Positions 25,630 to 34,498 of a stretch of 64,000 bases of DNA are shown in pieces (the first letter of the stretch is position 1; every line of letters begins with the position of its first letter). The stretch comes from Pseudomonas guariconensis. Its GTDB lineage: Bacteria > Pseudomonadota > Gammaproteobacteria > Pseudomonadales > Pseudomonadaceae. Position numbers and translations under genes: made by a program. The stretch covers positions 16,567 to 80,566 of the forward strand of contig NZ_JADLJL010000024.1 in the NCBI RefSeq assembly GCF_015680235.1. Reading direction: 5' to 3'. The notes beneath the pieces are model-generated. The model worked only from the letters and a program-made list of their open reading frames with translations. It searched no databases and was not told where the DNA came from.

Positions 25630-26211
25630 ATGGCTCGAATAGGCGCTGAATTGCGCAGACAAGACTTTATTGAAGCCACCGTGAAAGTGATCGCGGAACA
25701 TGGAATAGCCAACGCCACCACTCGCCGTATCGCGGCCGAGGCGAATTCGCCACTGGCTTCGTTGCACTACGTCTTCCATACCAAGGACGAGTTGTTCTAT
25801 GCGGTCTATGAGTCCTTGATCAACATGCCGCAACAGTCGTTGCAGGACGTACCCACAGGCGCCACGGCGGCAGAGTCGGTGGGGGAAATGCTGCGCCAGC
25901 TCGTCAAATGGTTCACCGCCCACCCTGACCTGGCGACCACACAGTTCGAGCTCTTCTTCTGGAACCTGCGCAACAACCCGGCCATGGCAACCAAGATCTA
26001 TACCGTATCCGTCGAAGCGACCAAGCAAGCCATCGAAAAGGTCACTGGCCCCGGGCTGGACCAGGCCAGGCTGACCACTATCAGCCGCTTGCTCATCAAC
26101 CTGTTCGACGGCCTGTTGCTGGCTTGGTCCGCCCATGGCGACCGGGAACGCTTGGAAGCCGAGACCGAAACCGCCTGCCAAGCTGTAAAACTGCTGGTGG
26201 CCAGTTACTGA
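25630..26211 (+). CDS. TetR family regulator, candidate master of the catabolic regulon
   Basis: A 193-residue TetR-type repressor. The helix-turn-helix lies at about 10-57 (ATTRRIAAEANSPLASLHYV, then FHTKDELFYAV) and the ligand domain is helical. It is divergent from the PhyH2 operon and upstream of the monooxygenase operon, both of which carry the shared operator, so it is the natural candidate to bind it. The start at 25630 follows GAGGGAG by about 10 bases; longer upstream frames lack a ribosome site. The inducer is unknown. Confidence 0.88.
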   Translation: MARIGAELRRQDFIEATVKVIAEHGIANATTRRIAAEANSPLASLHYVFHTKDELFYAVYESLINMPQQSLQDVPTGATAAESVGEMLRQLVKWFTAHPDLATTQFELFFWNLRNNPAMATKIYTVSVEATKQAIEKVTGPGLDQARLTTISRLLINLFDGLLLAWSAHGDRERLEAETETACQAVKLLVASY

Positions 26212-26224
26212 TCAAGGTTCGAAT

Positions 26225-26246
26225 GCGCCGTGCTTCAGTACGGCGC
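26225..26246 (+). terminator. Hairpin after the TetR gene
   Basis: A 7-bp stem GCGCCGT/ACGGCGC with an 8-base loop, 13 bp after the TetR stop and without a T-run. The rest of 26247-26456 shows no gene. Confidence 0.45.
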
Positions 26247-26456
26247 GATCGGTACTGACTAGCCATCAACCTGGCTTACCTTCCCGCCTTTCTCATACCG
26301 GGCGACTGCCCCAGCCTGCCCCTCCTTGCCTCTCCCTTTCTCGAGAGAACTGCCCCCGCGCCATGGCGCGATGGTGCAAATCATCCCAAACCAATAAAAA
26401 CCTGGTGCATTTCGCACCTTGATCCGCCTGCGTTGCCAATCCTATTCTTGCCAAAC

Positions 26457-26476
26457 GATCAAGTCATTTGACCAAG
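26457..26476. promoter_or_regulatory. Predicted shared operator in the monooxygenase promoter
   Basis: GATCAAGTCATTTGACCAAG matches the right half of the element at 25300-25318 at 17 of 19 positions. A -10-like TATAAC (26481-26486) begins four bases later, so bound repressor would cover the promoter. GGAGG (26496-26500) and the ATG (26505) follow. Confidence 0.6.
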
Positions 26477-26504
26477 TCTCTATAACACAACAATAGGAGG
26501 CGAC

Positions 26505-28031
26505 ATGTCCTCTCACACTGCTCTTCCGGTTGAGCCGCTCGATATTTTGATCATGGGAGCCGGTGTGTCTGGCATTGGTGCGGCAGCCTACCTGCGGCGT
26601 CATCAGCCGCACAAACGTTTTGCGATTCTCGAGTCCCGCGAACGAATGGGCGGCACCTGGGACCTGTTCCGCTACCCTGGCATTCGCTCCGACTCGGACC
26701 TGTACACCTTCGGTTTCGACTTCAAGCCCTGGACCAAGGCAAAGTCCCTGGCGGACGCCGCAGACATTCTCGAATACCTGCGAGAAGCCATCGACGAATA
26801 TGAACTGGCGTCCTTCATCCAGTACCGGCAGAAAGTCGTTTCGGCGAACTGGCAGAGCGATAAAGGGCTCTGGGCAGTGAGCGTCGAGGATGGTCACACG
26901 GCAGAAACCCGCATCATCGAGTGCCGCTGGTTGTTCAGTGCAGGCGGTTACTACCGCTATGACCAAGGGTTCAGCCCACGCTTCGAGGGCACGGAGGCGT
27001 TCAAGGGACAGATCATTCACCCTCAGCACTGGCCGGAAAACCTGGACTACACGGGCAAGCGTGTCGTCGTCATCGGCAGCGGTGCAACGGCGGTAACCTT
27101 GATTCCAGCGATGGCGGACAAGGTCGCCAGCATCACCATGCTGCAGCGCACCCCTTCCTACATCATCAACCAGCCCGCCAAAGACTCCGTTGCAGCGTTT
27201 CTGCGCAAAATCCTGCCTGCGCAAACCGCCTATTCCCTGACACGCTACAAGAACGCCAGGATCACCCTGGCTTTCTGGGCATTCTGCCAACGCTTCCCCA
27301 AGCTTTCGAAAAAGCTGCTGCTGTGGCTGACCCGCAAGGAATTGCCCAAAGACTACCCGGTCGACGTACATTTCAACCCGCCCTACAACCCCTGGGACCA
27401 GCGCTTGTGTTCGGTCCCCGAAGGCGATCTGTTCAAAGCCATCAGCGCAGGCAAAGCCGACATCGTCACCGATCACATCGAGCGGTTCACCGAGTCCGGG
27501 GTATTGCTCAAATCGGGCAGGACACTGAAGGCCGACATCATCGTCACCGCCACGGGGCTGAACGTACAGCTGTTCGGCGGCATCACCCTGCACAAGGACG
27601 GCCGACCGGTGATACTCAGCGAAACCCTGGCCTACAAAGGCATGATGCTCTCTGGTGTGCCCAATTTCGCCTTTGCCGTGGGCTACACCAACTCGTCCTG
27701 GACCTTGAAAGTGTGCCTGCTGTGCGATCATTTCTGTCGCCTGCTGGGCTTCATGGACAAACAGGGCCACAACGTCTGCGAACCCAAGGCGCCAGCCGGT
27801 ATCGAAACCCGCCCCTTGCTGGACTTTGGCGCCGGCTACGTGCAACGCGCCTTGGACAGCATGCCGCGCCAAGGGCCGTGTGAGCCCTGGGTGATGTCGA
27901 TGGACTACTTCCGCGACGTCAAACTGCTGCGTCGGGGCAACGTTGCCGACAAGTGCCTCTCGTTCACCACAGTGCCCAACGCGCCCTTGCACGCTGGTGT
28001 CATGCTGCAGCAACAAGGTAGCCGTCGATGA
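26505..28031 (+). CDS. Baeyer-Villiger type flavin monooxygenase (AlmA/EthA-like)
   Basis: A 508-residue class B flavoprotein monooxygenase. It has two Rossmann motifs (GAGVSG at 18-23 for FAD; VVVIGSGATAV near 187 for NADPH) and between them the Baeyer-Villiger fingerprint F166-x-G168-x3-H172-x3-W176-P. The segment GGTWDLFRYPGIRSDSDLYT is typical of the AlmA/EthA branch, which oxidises ketones or long-chain alkanes. Expected reaction: ketone to ester with NADPH and O2. It overlaps the hydrolase gene by four bases (ATGA), as expected if the ester is cleaved next. GGAGG lies four bases before the ATG. Confidence 0.9.
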   Translation: MSSHTALPVEPLDILIMGAGVSGIGAAAYLRRHQPHKRFAILESRERMGGTWDLFRYPGIRSDSDLYTFGFDFKPWTKAKSLADAADILEYLREAIDEYELASFIQYRQKVVSANWQSDKGLWAVSVEDGHTAETRIIECRWLFSAGGYYRYDQGFSPRFEGTEAFKGQIIHPQHWPENLDYTGKRVVVIGSGATAVTLIPAMADKVASITMLQRTPSYIINQPAKDSVAAFLRKILPAQTAYSLTRYKNARITLAFWAFCQRFPKLSKKLLLWLTRKELPKDYPVDVHFNPPYNPWDQRLCSVPEGDLFKAISAGKADIVTDHIERFTESGVLLKSGRTLKADIIVTATGLNVQLFGGITLHKDGRPVILSETLAYKGMMLSGVPNFAFAVGYTNSSWTLKVCLLCDHFCRLLGFMDKQGHNVCEPKAPAGIETRPLLDFGAGYVQRALDSMPRQGPCEPWVMSMDYFRDVKLLRRGNVADKCLSFTTVPNAPLHAGVMLQQQGSRR

Positions 28032-28903
28032 GCGCCGATCGCTTCTGCGAGCTACCGGGGGAGCGCAAGCTCTGCTATCGCACCCACGGCGCTGACGACG
28101 CCCCGGCGGTCCTGCTCATTGTCGGCCTGGGGCTGCAATTGACCTACTGGCCGCAACCGATCATCGCCGGCCTGGTCGAGCGCGGGTTCCGCGTCATCAC
28201 GCTGGACAACCGTGACTCGGGCCGATCGTTCTTCACCGACGTGGTACCTCCCACGGCCATGCAGCAGTTCCTGCGCAAGCGCACTCCCGGCTATGACCTT
28301 GGCGACATGGCCAACGACGTGATCGGGCTCATGAACGGCCTGAACCTGGAAACGGCGCACGTGGTGGGGATGTCGATGGGCGGCATGATCGCCCAGACCC
28401 TCGCTGCCCGGTACCCCGAGCGCGTCAGGACGCTCACTTCGATCTTCTCGACCACCGGCTCGCTGCGCGTCGGCCAGCCCGCGCTCAAAGCCCTTTTCCA
28501 GCTACTGCGCCGCCCGCCGCGCAACCAGCAGGAAAGCGTTCGGGACTACGTGGACATCATGCGACTGATCGGCTCGCCCCTCGAATGCGACGAGCAAGCC
28601 CTGCGCAACTACGCCACGCAGGCCTGGGAGCGCGGCGGCGGCGAGGTGAGCAACCTCGGCACCGCCCGGCAGATCGGCGCCATCATCAACTCTGGAGACC
28701 GCACCCAGGAGCTGCAGCGGGTTCGCTGCAGCACGCTGGTCATCCACGGGGACAAAGACCTCATGGTCGCGACCACCGGAGGCTTCGCCACGGCCGCGGC
28801 GATTCGCCAGTCGAGCCTGGTGCTGTTGCCTGGGATGGGGCATGACTTCCCAACGTGCCTGTCGGGCACACTGCTTTCCCTGCTGGCAGGGCACATGCGC
28901 TAA
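28028..28903 (+). CDS. Alpha/beta-hydrolase (putative esterase)
   Basis: A 291-residue alpha/beta-hydrolase: oxyanion region near LLIVGLGLQ, nucleophile Ser116 in GMSMGG, likely Asp in HGDKDLMVA and His in PGMGHDFP. Translationally coupled to the Baeyer-Villiger monooxygenase, so it probably hydrolyses the ester or lactone the monooxygenase makes, giving an alcohol and an acid. Similar to the RsbQ/HsaD-like hydrolase class but the substrate is not fixed by sequence. A strong terminator follows. Confidence 0.88.
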   Translation: MSADRFCELPGERKLCYRTHGADDAPAVLLIVGLGLQLTYWPQPIIAGLVERGFRVITLDNRDSGRSFFTDVVPPTAMQQFLRKRTPGYDLGDMANDVIGLMNGLNLETAHVVGMSMGGMIAQTLAARYPERVRTLTSIFSTTGSLRVGQPALKALFQLLRRPPRNQQESVRDYVDIMRLIGSPLECDEQALRNYATQAWERGGGEVSNLGTARQIGAIINSGDRTQELQRVRCSTLVIHGDKDLMVATTGGFATAAAIRQSSLVLLPGMGHDFPTCLSGTLLSLLAGHMR

Positions 28904-28917
28904 CACCGTTTCCATTT

Positions 28918-28948
28918 AGGGGCGGATTGCTTGGCCGCCCCTCTTTTT
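28918..28948 (+). terminator. Terminator of the monooxygenase-hydrolase operon
   Basis: Stem AGGGGCGG/CCGCCCCT with a 9-base loop followed by CTTTTT, 14 bp after the hydrolase stop. It separates this operon from the alcohol dehydrogenase operon. Confidence 0.88.
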
Positions 28949-28991
28949 ATTCCACCAGAGGTTTCTCGCAACAGGCTTAACCCAAACCCAA

Positions 28992-28999
28992 AACAACAA
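28992..28999 (+). promoter_or_regulatory. Hfq/Crc-type motif in the leader of the alcohol dehydrogenase operon
   Basis: A strict AACAACAA, with further AACAAC repeats at 29066-29081, in the region 99-17 bp before the alcohol dehydrogenase start. Such A-rich motifs are targets of Hfq/Crc catabolite repression in Pseudomonas. Confidence 0.4.
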
Positions 29000-29097
29000 C
29001 ATTCCAATTTCAAGCACACCTGAGCCGCGACGACGGCCTGGCGCGATGCTCCTCCACTGCCCGTTCAACAACGACAACAACTGAGCAAGAGGTACGT

Positions 29098-30255
29098 ATG
29101 GAATTCAAGTTCTTACTCCCCACCAAAGTCGTGATGGAGCCAGGCCTGCGTGAGCGCACTGGCGAGCATCTGCGTGAATTGGGGCTCAAGCACGTTCTGA
29201 TCGTCACGGATGCCGGGGTCAAGGCCGCCGGGCTGCTGAACAGCGTTTACGCCAGCCTGGAAAAGTCGGGCATTTCGTTCGACGAAATCGCGGACGTGAA
29301 GGCGAACCCTCGCAGCGAAGACATCAACCGCGCGGCACAGCTGTACCGCGGCAAAGGTATCCAGGGCCTCCTGGCCATCGGCGGCGGCAGCGCGATGGAC
29401 GCGGCCAAGGCCATCAGCCTGCTGCTGACCCACGAGGGCCGGATCGAAGACTACGAGGGTTCTTTCACCCTTAAGCATGCCATTCCACCTATCGTCGCCA
29501 TCCCGACCACCGCCGGCACCGGCAGTGAAGTGACCTGCTTCGCGGTGATCACCGACACCGTCCGCCATTTCAAGATGAGCGTCCAGGATTACCGGGTCGG
29601 GCCCGTTTTGGCACTGCTCGACGCCCATATTCTCGACACGCTGCCTTCGTCGATTGCCGCCGCAACCGGCATGGATGCCCTCACCCACGCCATCGAAGCC
29701 TACACCGGTCGCATGGCGAACCCGATCAGCGACGGCCTGGCGCTGCACGCCATCCGCCTGATCAGCCAACACCTCAAGCCCGCCGTGCTGGAGCCTGGCA
29801 ACCTGCACGCCCGCCAGCAGATGCTGGTAGCCAGTCTGATCGCCGGCATGGCCTTCGGGAACGCGGACGTTGCCAGCGTGCACTGCATCTCCGAAGCCAT
29901 CGGTGGCATGTACGACACACCGCACGGCGTGGGCAACGCGATCTTCCTGCCCTTCGTGTTCGGCCATAACCGCGATGCCGACATTATCCGCCACGCGCAA
30001 GTCGCCTATGCATTGGGTATCGACCCCAACCTTTCGCCAGCCGAGGCCGCCGAGGCCGCTGTCGGTTATCTGTTCCAGATGAGCAAGGATCTGGGCATCC
30101 CCCGCTTCGCCGAGGTGAAGGGCGTGCGCGAGGAAGACTTCCTGGCCATCGCTGAAAAGTCGAAGAAAAACTTCTCCGACGCCAGCAATGCCAAGGAAAT
30201 GACCGTCGAGACCTACCGTGAAATCGTCGCCACTGCTTACCACTTCGTAGCGTGA
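29098..30255 (+). CDS. Iron-containing alcohol dehydrogenase
   Basis: A 385-residue group III alcohol dehydrogenase: NAD-binding GGGSAMDAAK (about 97-106), PTTAGTGSEV, and metal-ligand segments GMDALTHAIEAYTG and CISEAIGGMYDTPHG-like HCISEAIGGMYDTPHGVG. It oxidises a primary alcohol to an aldehyde with NAD(P)+. First gene of a plus-strand run ending at 37060. AAGAGG stands six to eleven bases before the ATG. The aldehyde dehydrogenase two genes on fits the next step. Confidence 0.9.
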   Translation: MEFKFLLPTKVVMEPGLRERTGEHLRELGLKHVLIVTDAGVKAAGLLNSVYASLEKSGISFDEIADVKANPRSEDINRAAQLYRGKGIQGLLAIGGGSAMDAAKAISLLLTHEGRIEDYEGSFTLKHAIPPIVAIPTTAGTGSEVTCFAVITDTVRHFKMSVQDYRVGPVLALLDAHILDTLPSSIAAATGMDALTHAIEAYTGRMANPISDGLALHAIRLISQHLKPAVLEPGNLHARQQMLVASLIAGMAFGNADVASVHCISEAIGGMYDTPHGVGNAIFLPFVFGHNRDADIIRHAQVAYALGIDPNLSPAEAAEAAVGYLFQMSKDLGIPRFAEVKGVREEDFLAIAEKSKKNFSDASNAKEMTVETYREIVATAYHFVA

Positions 30256-30267
30256 GGGATGTCAGTC

Positions 30268-31599
30268 ATGAGCGAATCAATCCCTAGCGCTTCACTGAAG
30301 CGCACCCTGGGACCGTTTTCGGTACTGCTGTTCGGCCTGGCGTTCCTGGCCCCGTTGATCGTCTTCGGCACCTATGGCGTGATTACCCAGGCCAGCGGCA
30401 ACACCACGGCGATGGCCTACCTGATCGCGGCGACCGGCGTGGTGTTCACGGCGTTGAGCTATGGCCGGCTGGTCAGGGTGTTCCCGGTGGCCGGTTCAGC
30501 CTACACCTATACCCGCAAGATGCTGAGCGCGAACCTCGGTTTCATGGTGGGCTGGGCCGCCCTGCTCGACTACTTCTTCATCCCCATGCTGATCTGGCTG
30601 CTCGGCGCCAGCTACCTCAACATGGCGTTTCCAGAAGTGCCGCAGTGGGTGTGGATCATCGGGTTCATCGTCTCCACCTCGCTGCTGAACGTGCTGGGCA
30701 TCCAGGTTGCCAACCGTTTCAACGTGCTGTTGATGGTCACGCAACTGGCCATCATCGTCGTGTTCATCGGCCTGTGCGTGCACTACATCGTCGCGGCCAA
30801 CGGCCCTGGCGGGCTGTTGTCGGCCAAGCCGTTCTTCAACCAGAACGTGCCCTTCGCCACCAGCATGGCCGGCGCCGCCATCGCCGCGTACTCGTTCCTG
30901 GGCTTTGACGCGCTGTCCACGCTCAGCGAGGAAACCCGCGACCCGGGCCGCACACTGCCGCGCGCCATTCTGCTGGTCGCGTTGATCGGCGGCTCGGTCT
31001 ACGTCGGCTCCTCGTACTTCATGTACCTGGCGCACCCCTCCTCTACCTTCGAGTTCGTGGACGGGGCTGCCTTCGAGATCGCCCGCATGATCGGCGGCGA
31101 CCTGTTCTTCGCCGTGGTCCTGGCGGGGATCATCATCGCCCACTTCGCCGCAGGCATGTCATTCCAGGCCAGCGTGGGCCGGCTGCTGTACGCCCTCGGC
31201 CGGGACAACCAACTGCCACGCAAGCTATTCGGGGCCTTGCATCCTCGCTACAAGACCCCGGTCTTCAACATCCTGCTCTGCGGCATTTTCGGCACCGCAG
31301 GTTTTGGCCTGACGATCGCCACCGCGACGTCCCTGGTCAATTTCGGCGCTTTTCTAGCCTTCACCGCCGTCAACCTCTGCGCGTTGCGGCTCACCTTTGA
31401 CGCACGCGTCAAGGACGGGGCCGGCCTGCTGCGCGGCGTGCTTTTCCCACTCATCGGCCTGGTCACGGCCGGCTGGATGCTGGCCAGCCTGGATAAAGAC
31501 GCACTGATCATGGGTTGTAGCTGGCTCGCCCTGGGCGCGGTTTACCTCGCCTGCCGGACCAGCTTCTTCCGCAACCCAGTGCCTGACGCGCTGGCGTAG
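30268..31599 (+). CDS. APC family amino acid/amine permease
   Basis: A 443-residue membrane protein with about 12 TM helices and the APC-fold TM1 break near PFSVLLFGLAFLAPLIVFGT. It resembles permeases for putrescine, ethanolamine and related amines; the substrate is not fixed. ATG 30268 is chosen because GAGGG stands 9-13 bases upstream; an ATG at 30259 is too close. It sits 12 bp after the alcohol dehydrogenase and so probably imports the substrate of this operon. Confidence 0.88.
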   Translation: MSESIPSASLKRTLGPFSVLLFGLAFLAPLIVFGTYGVITQASGNTTAMAYLIAATGVVFTALSYGRLVRVFPVAGSAYTYTRKMLSANLGFMVGWAALLDYFFIPMLIWLLGASYLNMAFPEVPQWVWIIGFIVSTSLLNVLGIQVANRFNVLLMVTQLAIIVVFIGLCVHYIVAANGPGGLLSAKPFFNQNVPFATSMAGAAIAAYSFLGFDALSTLSEETRDPGRTLPRAILLVALIGGSVYVGSSYFMYLAHPSSTFEFVDGAAFEIARMIGGDLFFAVVLAGIIIAHFAAGMSFQASVGRLLYALGRDNQLPRKLFGALHPRYKTPVFNILLCGIFGTAGFGLTIATATSLVNFGAFLAFTAVNLCALRLTFDARVKDGAGLLRGVLFPLIGLVTAGWMLASLDKDALIMGCSWLALGAVYLACRTSFFRNPVPDALA

Positions 31600-31678
31600 C
31601 GGCCACCTTCCAATCGAATGCCCTGACGACAACCACAAGGCAAGGCCATGGCCTTGCCGTTCAATGGCGAGAATCGAC

Positions 31679-33103
31679 ATGCAAACCAAACTCTTGATCA
31701 ACGGTGCCCTGGTGGCCGGCGAAGGCGAAAACCTCGACGTGTACAACCCGTCCCTGGGCAGCGTCCTGGTACAGACCACCGAAGCCAGCCGTGCCCAGGT
31801 CCATGCCGCGGTGCAAAGCGCGGATGCGGCCTTCGACGCCTGGTCGCAAACGCCGCCCAAGGACCGCGCGGCACTGCTGCTCAAGCTCGCTGACAGCATC
31901 GACGCCCAGGCGCCGGTGTTTGCCCGCCTGGAGGCAGACAACTGCGGCAAGCCGTTCACCGCCGTGTTGCAGGATGAACTGCCTGCCGTATCCGACGTGT
32001 TCCGCTTCTTTGCCGGTGCCGTGCGCTGCCTGCAGGGCTCGGCGGCGGGCGAGTACATCCCGGGCCACACCTCGATGATCCGCCGCGACCCGGTGGGCGT
32101 GGTCGCCTCCATCGCGCCGTGGAACTACCCCCTGCTGATGGCGGCCTGGAAACTGGGCCCGGCCTTGGCCGGCGGCAACACCGTCGTGCTCAAGCCGTCG
32201 GAACACACACCGATGAGCACCTTGAAACTGGGCGAGTTGCTCGCCGACATCTTCCCCGCCGGCGTGGTCAACATCGTGCACGGTCGCGGCGCCTCGGTGG
32301 GTGAACCGCTGACCAGCCACGCCCAGGTGCGCATGGTGTCGCTGACCGGCTCCGTGCGCACCGGTAGCCGCATCATCGAAGGCACCGCCGACAGCGTCAA
32401 ACGCATGCACATGGAGCTCGGTGGCAAGGCACCGGTGTTGATCTTCGACGATGCCGACATCGACGCCGCCGTCGAAGGCATCCGCGCCTTCGGCTTCTAC
32501 AACGCCGGCCAGGACTGCACCGCCGCATGCCGCCTCTATGTGCAGAAGGCGGTGTACCCGGAGTTCGTGCGCAAGCTCGGCGAAGCCGTGTCCAGCATCA
32601 AGTGCGGGCTTCAGGATGACCCGGCGACCGAGATGGGCCCGCTGATCACCCAAGAGCACCTGGAGCGTGTCGAGGGCTTCGTGAACCGTGCCAAGGAACT
32701 GCCTCACATTGAGGTGGTCACCGGCGGCAAGCGCGCTGCGGGCGGCGGCTTCTTCTTCGAGCCGACGGTCCTGGCCGGCGCTACGCAGGAGGACGAGGTG
32801 GTGTGCCGTGAAATCTTCGGCCCGGTGGTGACGGTTTCGCCATTCGAAGACGAAGCCCAGGCACTGGCATGGGCCAATGAATCGGACTACGGCCTGGCCT
32901 CGTCGGTATGGACCGCCGATGTGGGTCGCGCCCATCGCCTGGCCGCTCGCCTGCAATACGGCTGCACCTGGGTCAACACCCACTTCATGCTGGTGAGCGA
33001 AATGCCCCATGGTGGCGTGAAGCTGTCCGGCTACGGCAAGGACCTGTCGATGTACGGGTTGGAAGACTACACCGTGGTTCGCCACGTGATGTTCAAGCAC
33101 TGA
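31679..33103 (+). CDS. Aldehyde dehydrogenase, gamma-aminobutyraldehyde dehydrogenase-like
   Basis: A 474-residue NAD(P)+-dependent aldehyde dehydrogenase with Asn149 (APWNYP), Glu246 (MELGGK) and catalytic Cys280. The segment around the Cys, NAGQDCTAACR, is the hallmark of the PatD-type aminobutyraldehyde dehydrogenases and the length equals that family's. It should turn an omega-aminoaldehyde into an amino acid. Start ATG 31679 is chosen; an in-frame ATG at 31664 lies within its leader. This is strong evidence that the operon handles an amino-alcohol or diamine. Confidence 0.88.
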   Translation: MQTKLLINGALVAGEGENLDVYNPSLGSVLVQTTEASRAQVHAAVQSADAAFDAWSQTPPKDRAALLLKLADSIDAQAPVFARLEADNCGKPFTAVLQDELPAVSDVFRFFAGAVRCLQGSAAGEYIPGHTSMIRRDPVGVVASIAPWNYPLLMAAWKLGPALAGGNTVVLKPSEHTPMSTLKLGELLADIFPAGVVNIVHGRGASVGEPLTSHAQVRMVSLTGSVRTGSRIIEGTADSVKRMHMELGGKAPVLIFDDADIDAAVEGIRAFGFYNAGQDCTAACRLYVQKAVYPEFVRKLGEAVSSIKCGLQDDPATEMGPLITQEHLERVEGFVNRAKELPHIEVVTGGKRAAGGGFFFEPTVLAGATQEDEVVCREIFGPVVTVSPFEDEAQALAWANESDYGLASSVWTADVGRAHRLAARLQYGCTWVNTHFMLVSEMPHGGVKLSGYGKDLSMYGLEDYTVVRHVMFKH

Positions 33104-33148
33104 CCGCCCACGACCCAGATAGCCCAGATCATTTTTCAAGAGGTTTGC

Positions 33149-34402
33149 ATGAACAACATCGAGACATTCGAAAGGCTCGAGTCCAACGTGCGGATGTACT
33201 GCCGTGACTTGCCGCTGGTGTTCGATACCGCCCAAGGCAGCAAGATCCGAGGTGAAGACGGCCGCGAGTACCTGGACTTCTTCGCTGGCGCCGGCGCCCT
33301 GAACTATGGCCACAACGACCCGCGCATGCGCGATGCCTTGATCGCGTATCTGTCGTCCAACGGCGTGACCCACGCCCTCGACCTGCACACCACCACCAAG
33401 CGCCAGTTTCTCGAAGCGATCGAGCGCGACCTGTTCATGCCACGCGGCTGGGACTATAAGGTGCAGTTCACCGGCCCGACCGGTGCCGACGCCGTCGAGG
33501 CGGCGTTGAAGCTGGCGCGCAAGGCGACGGGGCGTACCAAGGTCGTCTCGTTCTATGGGGCTTACCACGGCATGACCGCCGGCGCCTTGGCCGTCACCGG
33601 CAACCGCACTCGCCGTGGCCCTGGGCTTTCCACCGATGTGGTGTTCGTGCCGTACGAAGACAGCCCCTACGGCGAATTCGACAGCATTGGCTTCCTCGAG
33701 CGCCTGGCCAACGACCAGGGCAGCGGCTCGGAGCTACCGGCGGCGGTGATCGTCGAGTCCGTGCAGATCCAGGCCGGCGTCTACCCGGCTTCCAACGAAT
33801 GGCTGCAACGCTTGCGCAAGTGGACCAGCGATCACGGCGTGTTGCTCATCTGCGACGAAATCCAGGCCGGCTGCGGGCGCACCGGCGACTTCTTCGGCTT
33901 CGAGCGCTCCGGGGTGGTGCCAGACCTGATCACCTGCGCCAAATCGATCGGCGGCTTCGGCCTGCCGATGGCGATCGTGTTGATTCGCGCCGGGCTGGAT
34001 GTGTGGCAACCGGGCGATCACATCGGCACCTTCCGCGGCAATCAACTGGCCTTCTTGACGGCCCAGATCGCGCTCGGCTATTGGCGCGATGAGTCGTTCC
34101 TGAAGTTGCTGGCCACCAACTGCGCGGCCATGGAGCGCGCGGTCGCCGGTTTCGCGGAAATTCCTGGCGTCGCCTCCGCGCGCTGTCGCGGCATGATCGC
34201 CGGCATCGACTTCGGTCGCGGCAACGTCGCATTCGCCAAGGATGCCCAGCAGCGTGTGCTGCAGGCGGGTGTGCTGGTCGACCGCTGCGGCCCGAACGGC
34301 GAAATCATCAAGCTGATGCCACCGGTGAACACCCCGACCGACCAGCTCGAAGAAGGCCTGAAAGCCTTCGGCGAATCGGTCGCGGCAGCGTTTAGCCAGT
34401 AA
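33149..34402 (+). CDS. Class III aminotransferase, diaminobutyrate transaminase (EctB)-like
   Basis: A 417-residue PLP enzyme: Asp236 (ICDEIQAGCGRTG) and Schiff-base Lys265 (CAKSIGGFGLPMA). The pattern FTGPTGADAVEAALKLARK is typical of EctB/diaminobutyrate-2-oxoglutarate transaminases, which move an amino group between glutamate and aspartate semialdehyde. No ectA or ectC is nearby, so ectoine synthesis is not indicated; here it probably runs in the catabolic direction on an omega-amino compound. AAGAGG precedes its ATG. Confidence 0.87.
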   Translation: MNNIETFERLESNVRMYCRDLPLVFDTAQGSKIRGEDGREYLDFFAGAGALNYGHNDPRMRDALIAYLSSNGVTHALDLHTTTKRQFLEAIERDLFMPRGWDYKVQFTGPTGADAVEAALKLARKATGRTKVVSFYGAYHGMTAGALAVTGNRTRRGPGLSTDVVFVPYEDSPYGEFDSIGFLERLANDQGSGSELPAAVIVESVQIQAGVYPASNEWLQRLRKWTSDHGVLLICDEIQAGCGRTGDFFGFERSGVVPDLITCAKSIGGFGLPMAIVLIRAGLDVWQPGDHIGTFRGNQLAFLTAQIALGYWRDESFLKLLATNCAAMERAVAGFAEIPGVASARCRGMIAGIDFGRGNVAFAKDAQQRVLQAGVLVDRCGPNGEIIKLMPPVNTPTDQLEEGLKAFGESVAAAFSQ

Positions 34403-34498
34403 CTGCACGGGCCTGCGGTGCGGCCTGTATCGATACAGCGCCGCATGCAGGCTCATCGCGTGCAGTCGACAACCCGTCCGTGGCAGGAAATCACACCA

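Noticed and set aside
26442..28016. A 524-codon open frame on the minus strand across the monooxygenase
   Set aside because: The plus-strand protein has all flavin monooxygenase motifs; the antisense frame has none.
33149..34402. Ectoine biosynthesis, suggested by an EctB-like transaminase
   Set aside because: No ectA, ectC or ectD is near; the neighbours are catabolic.
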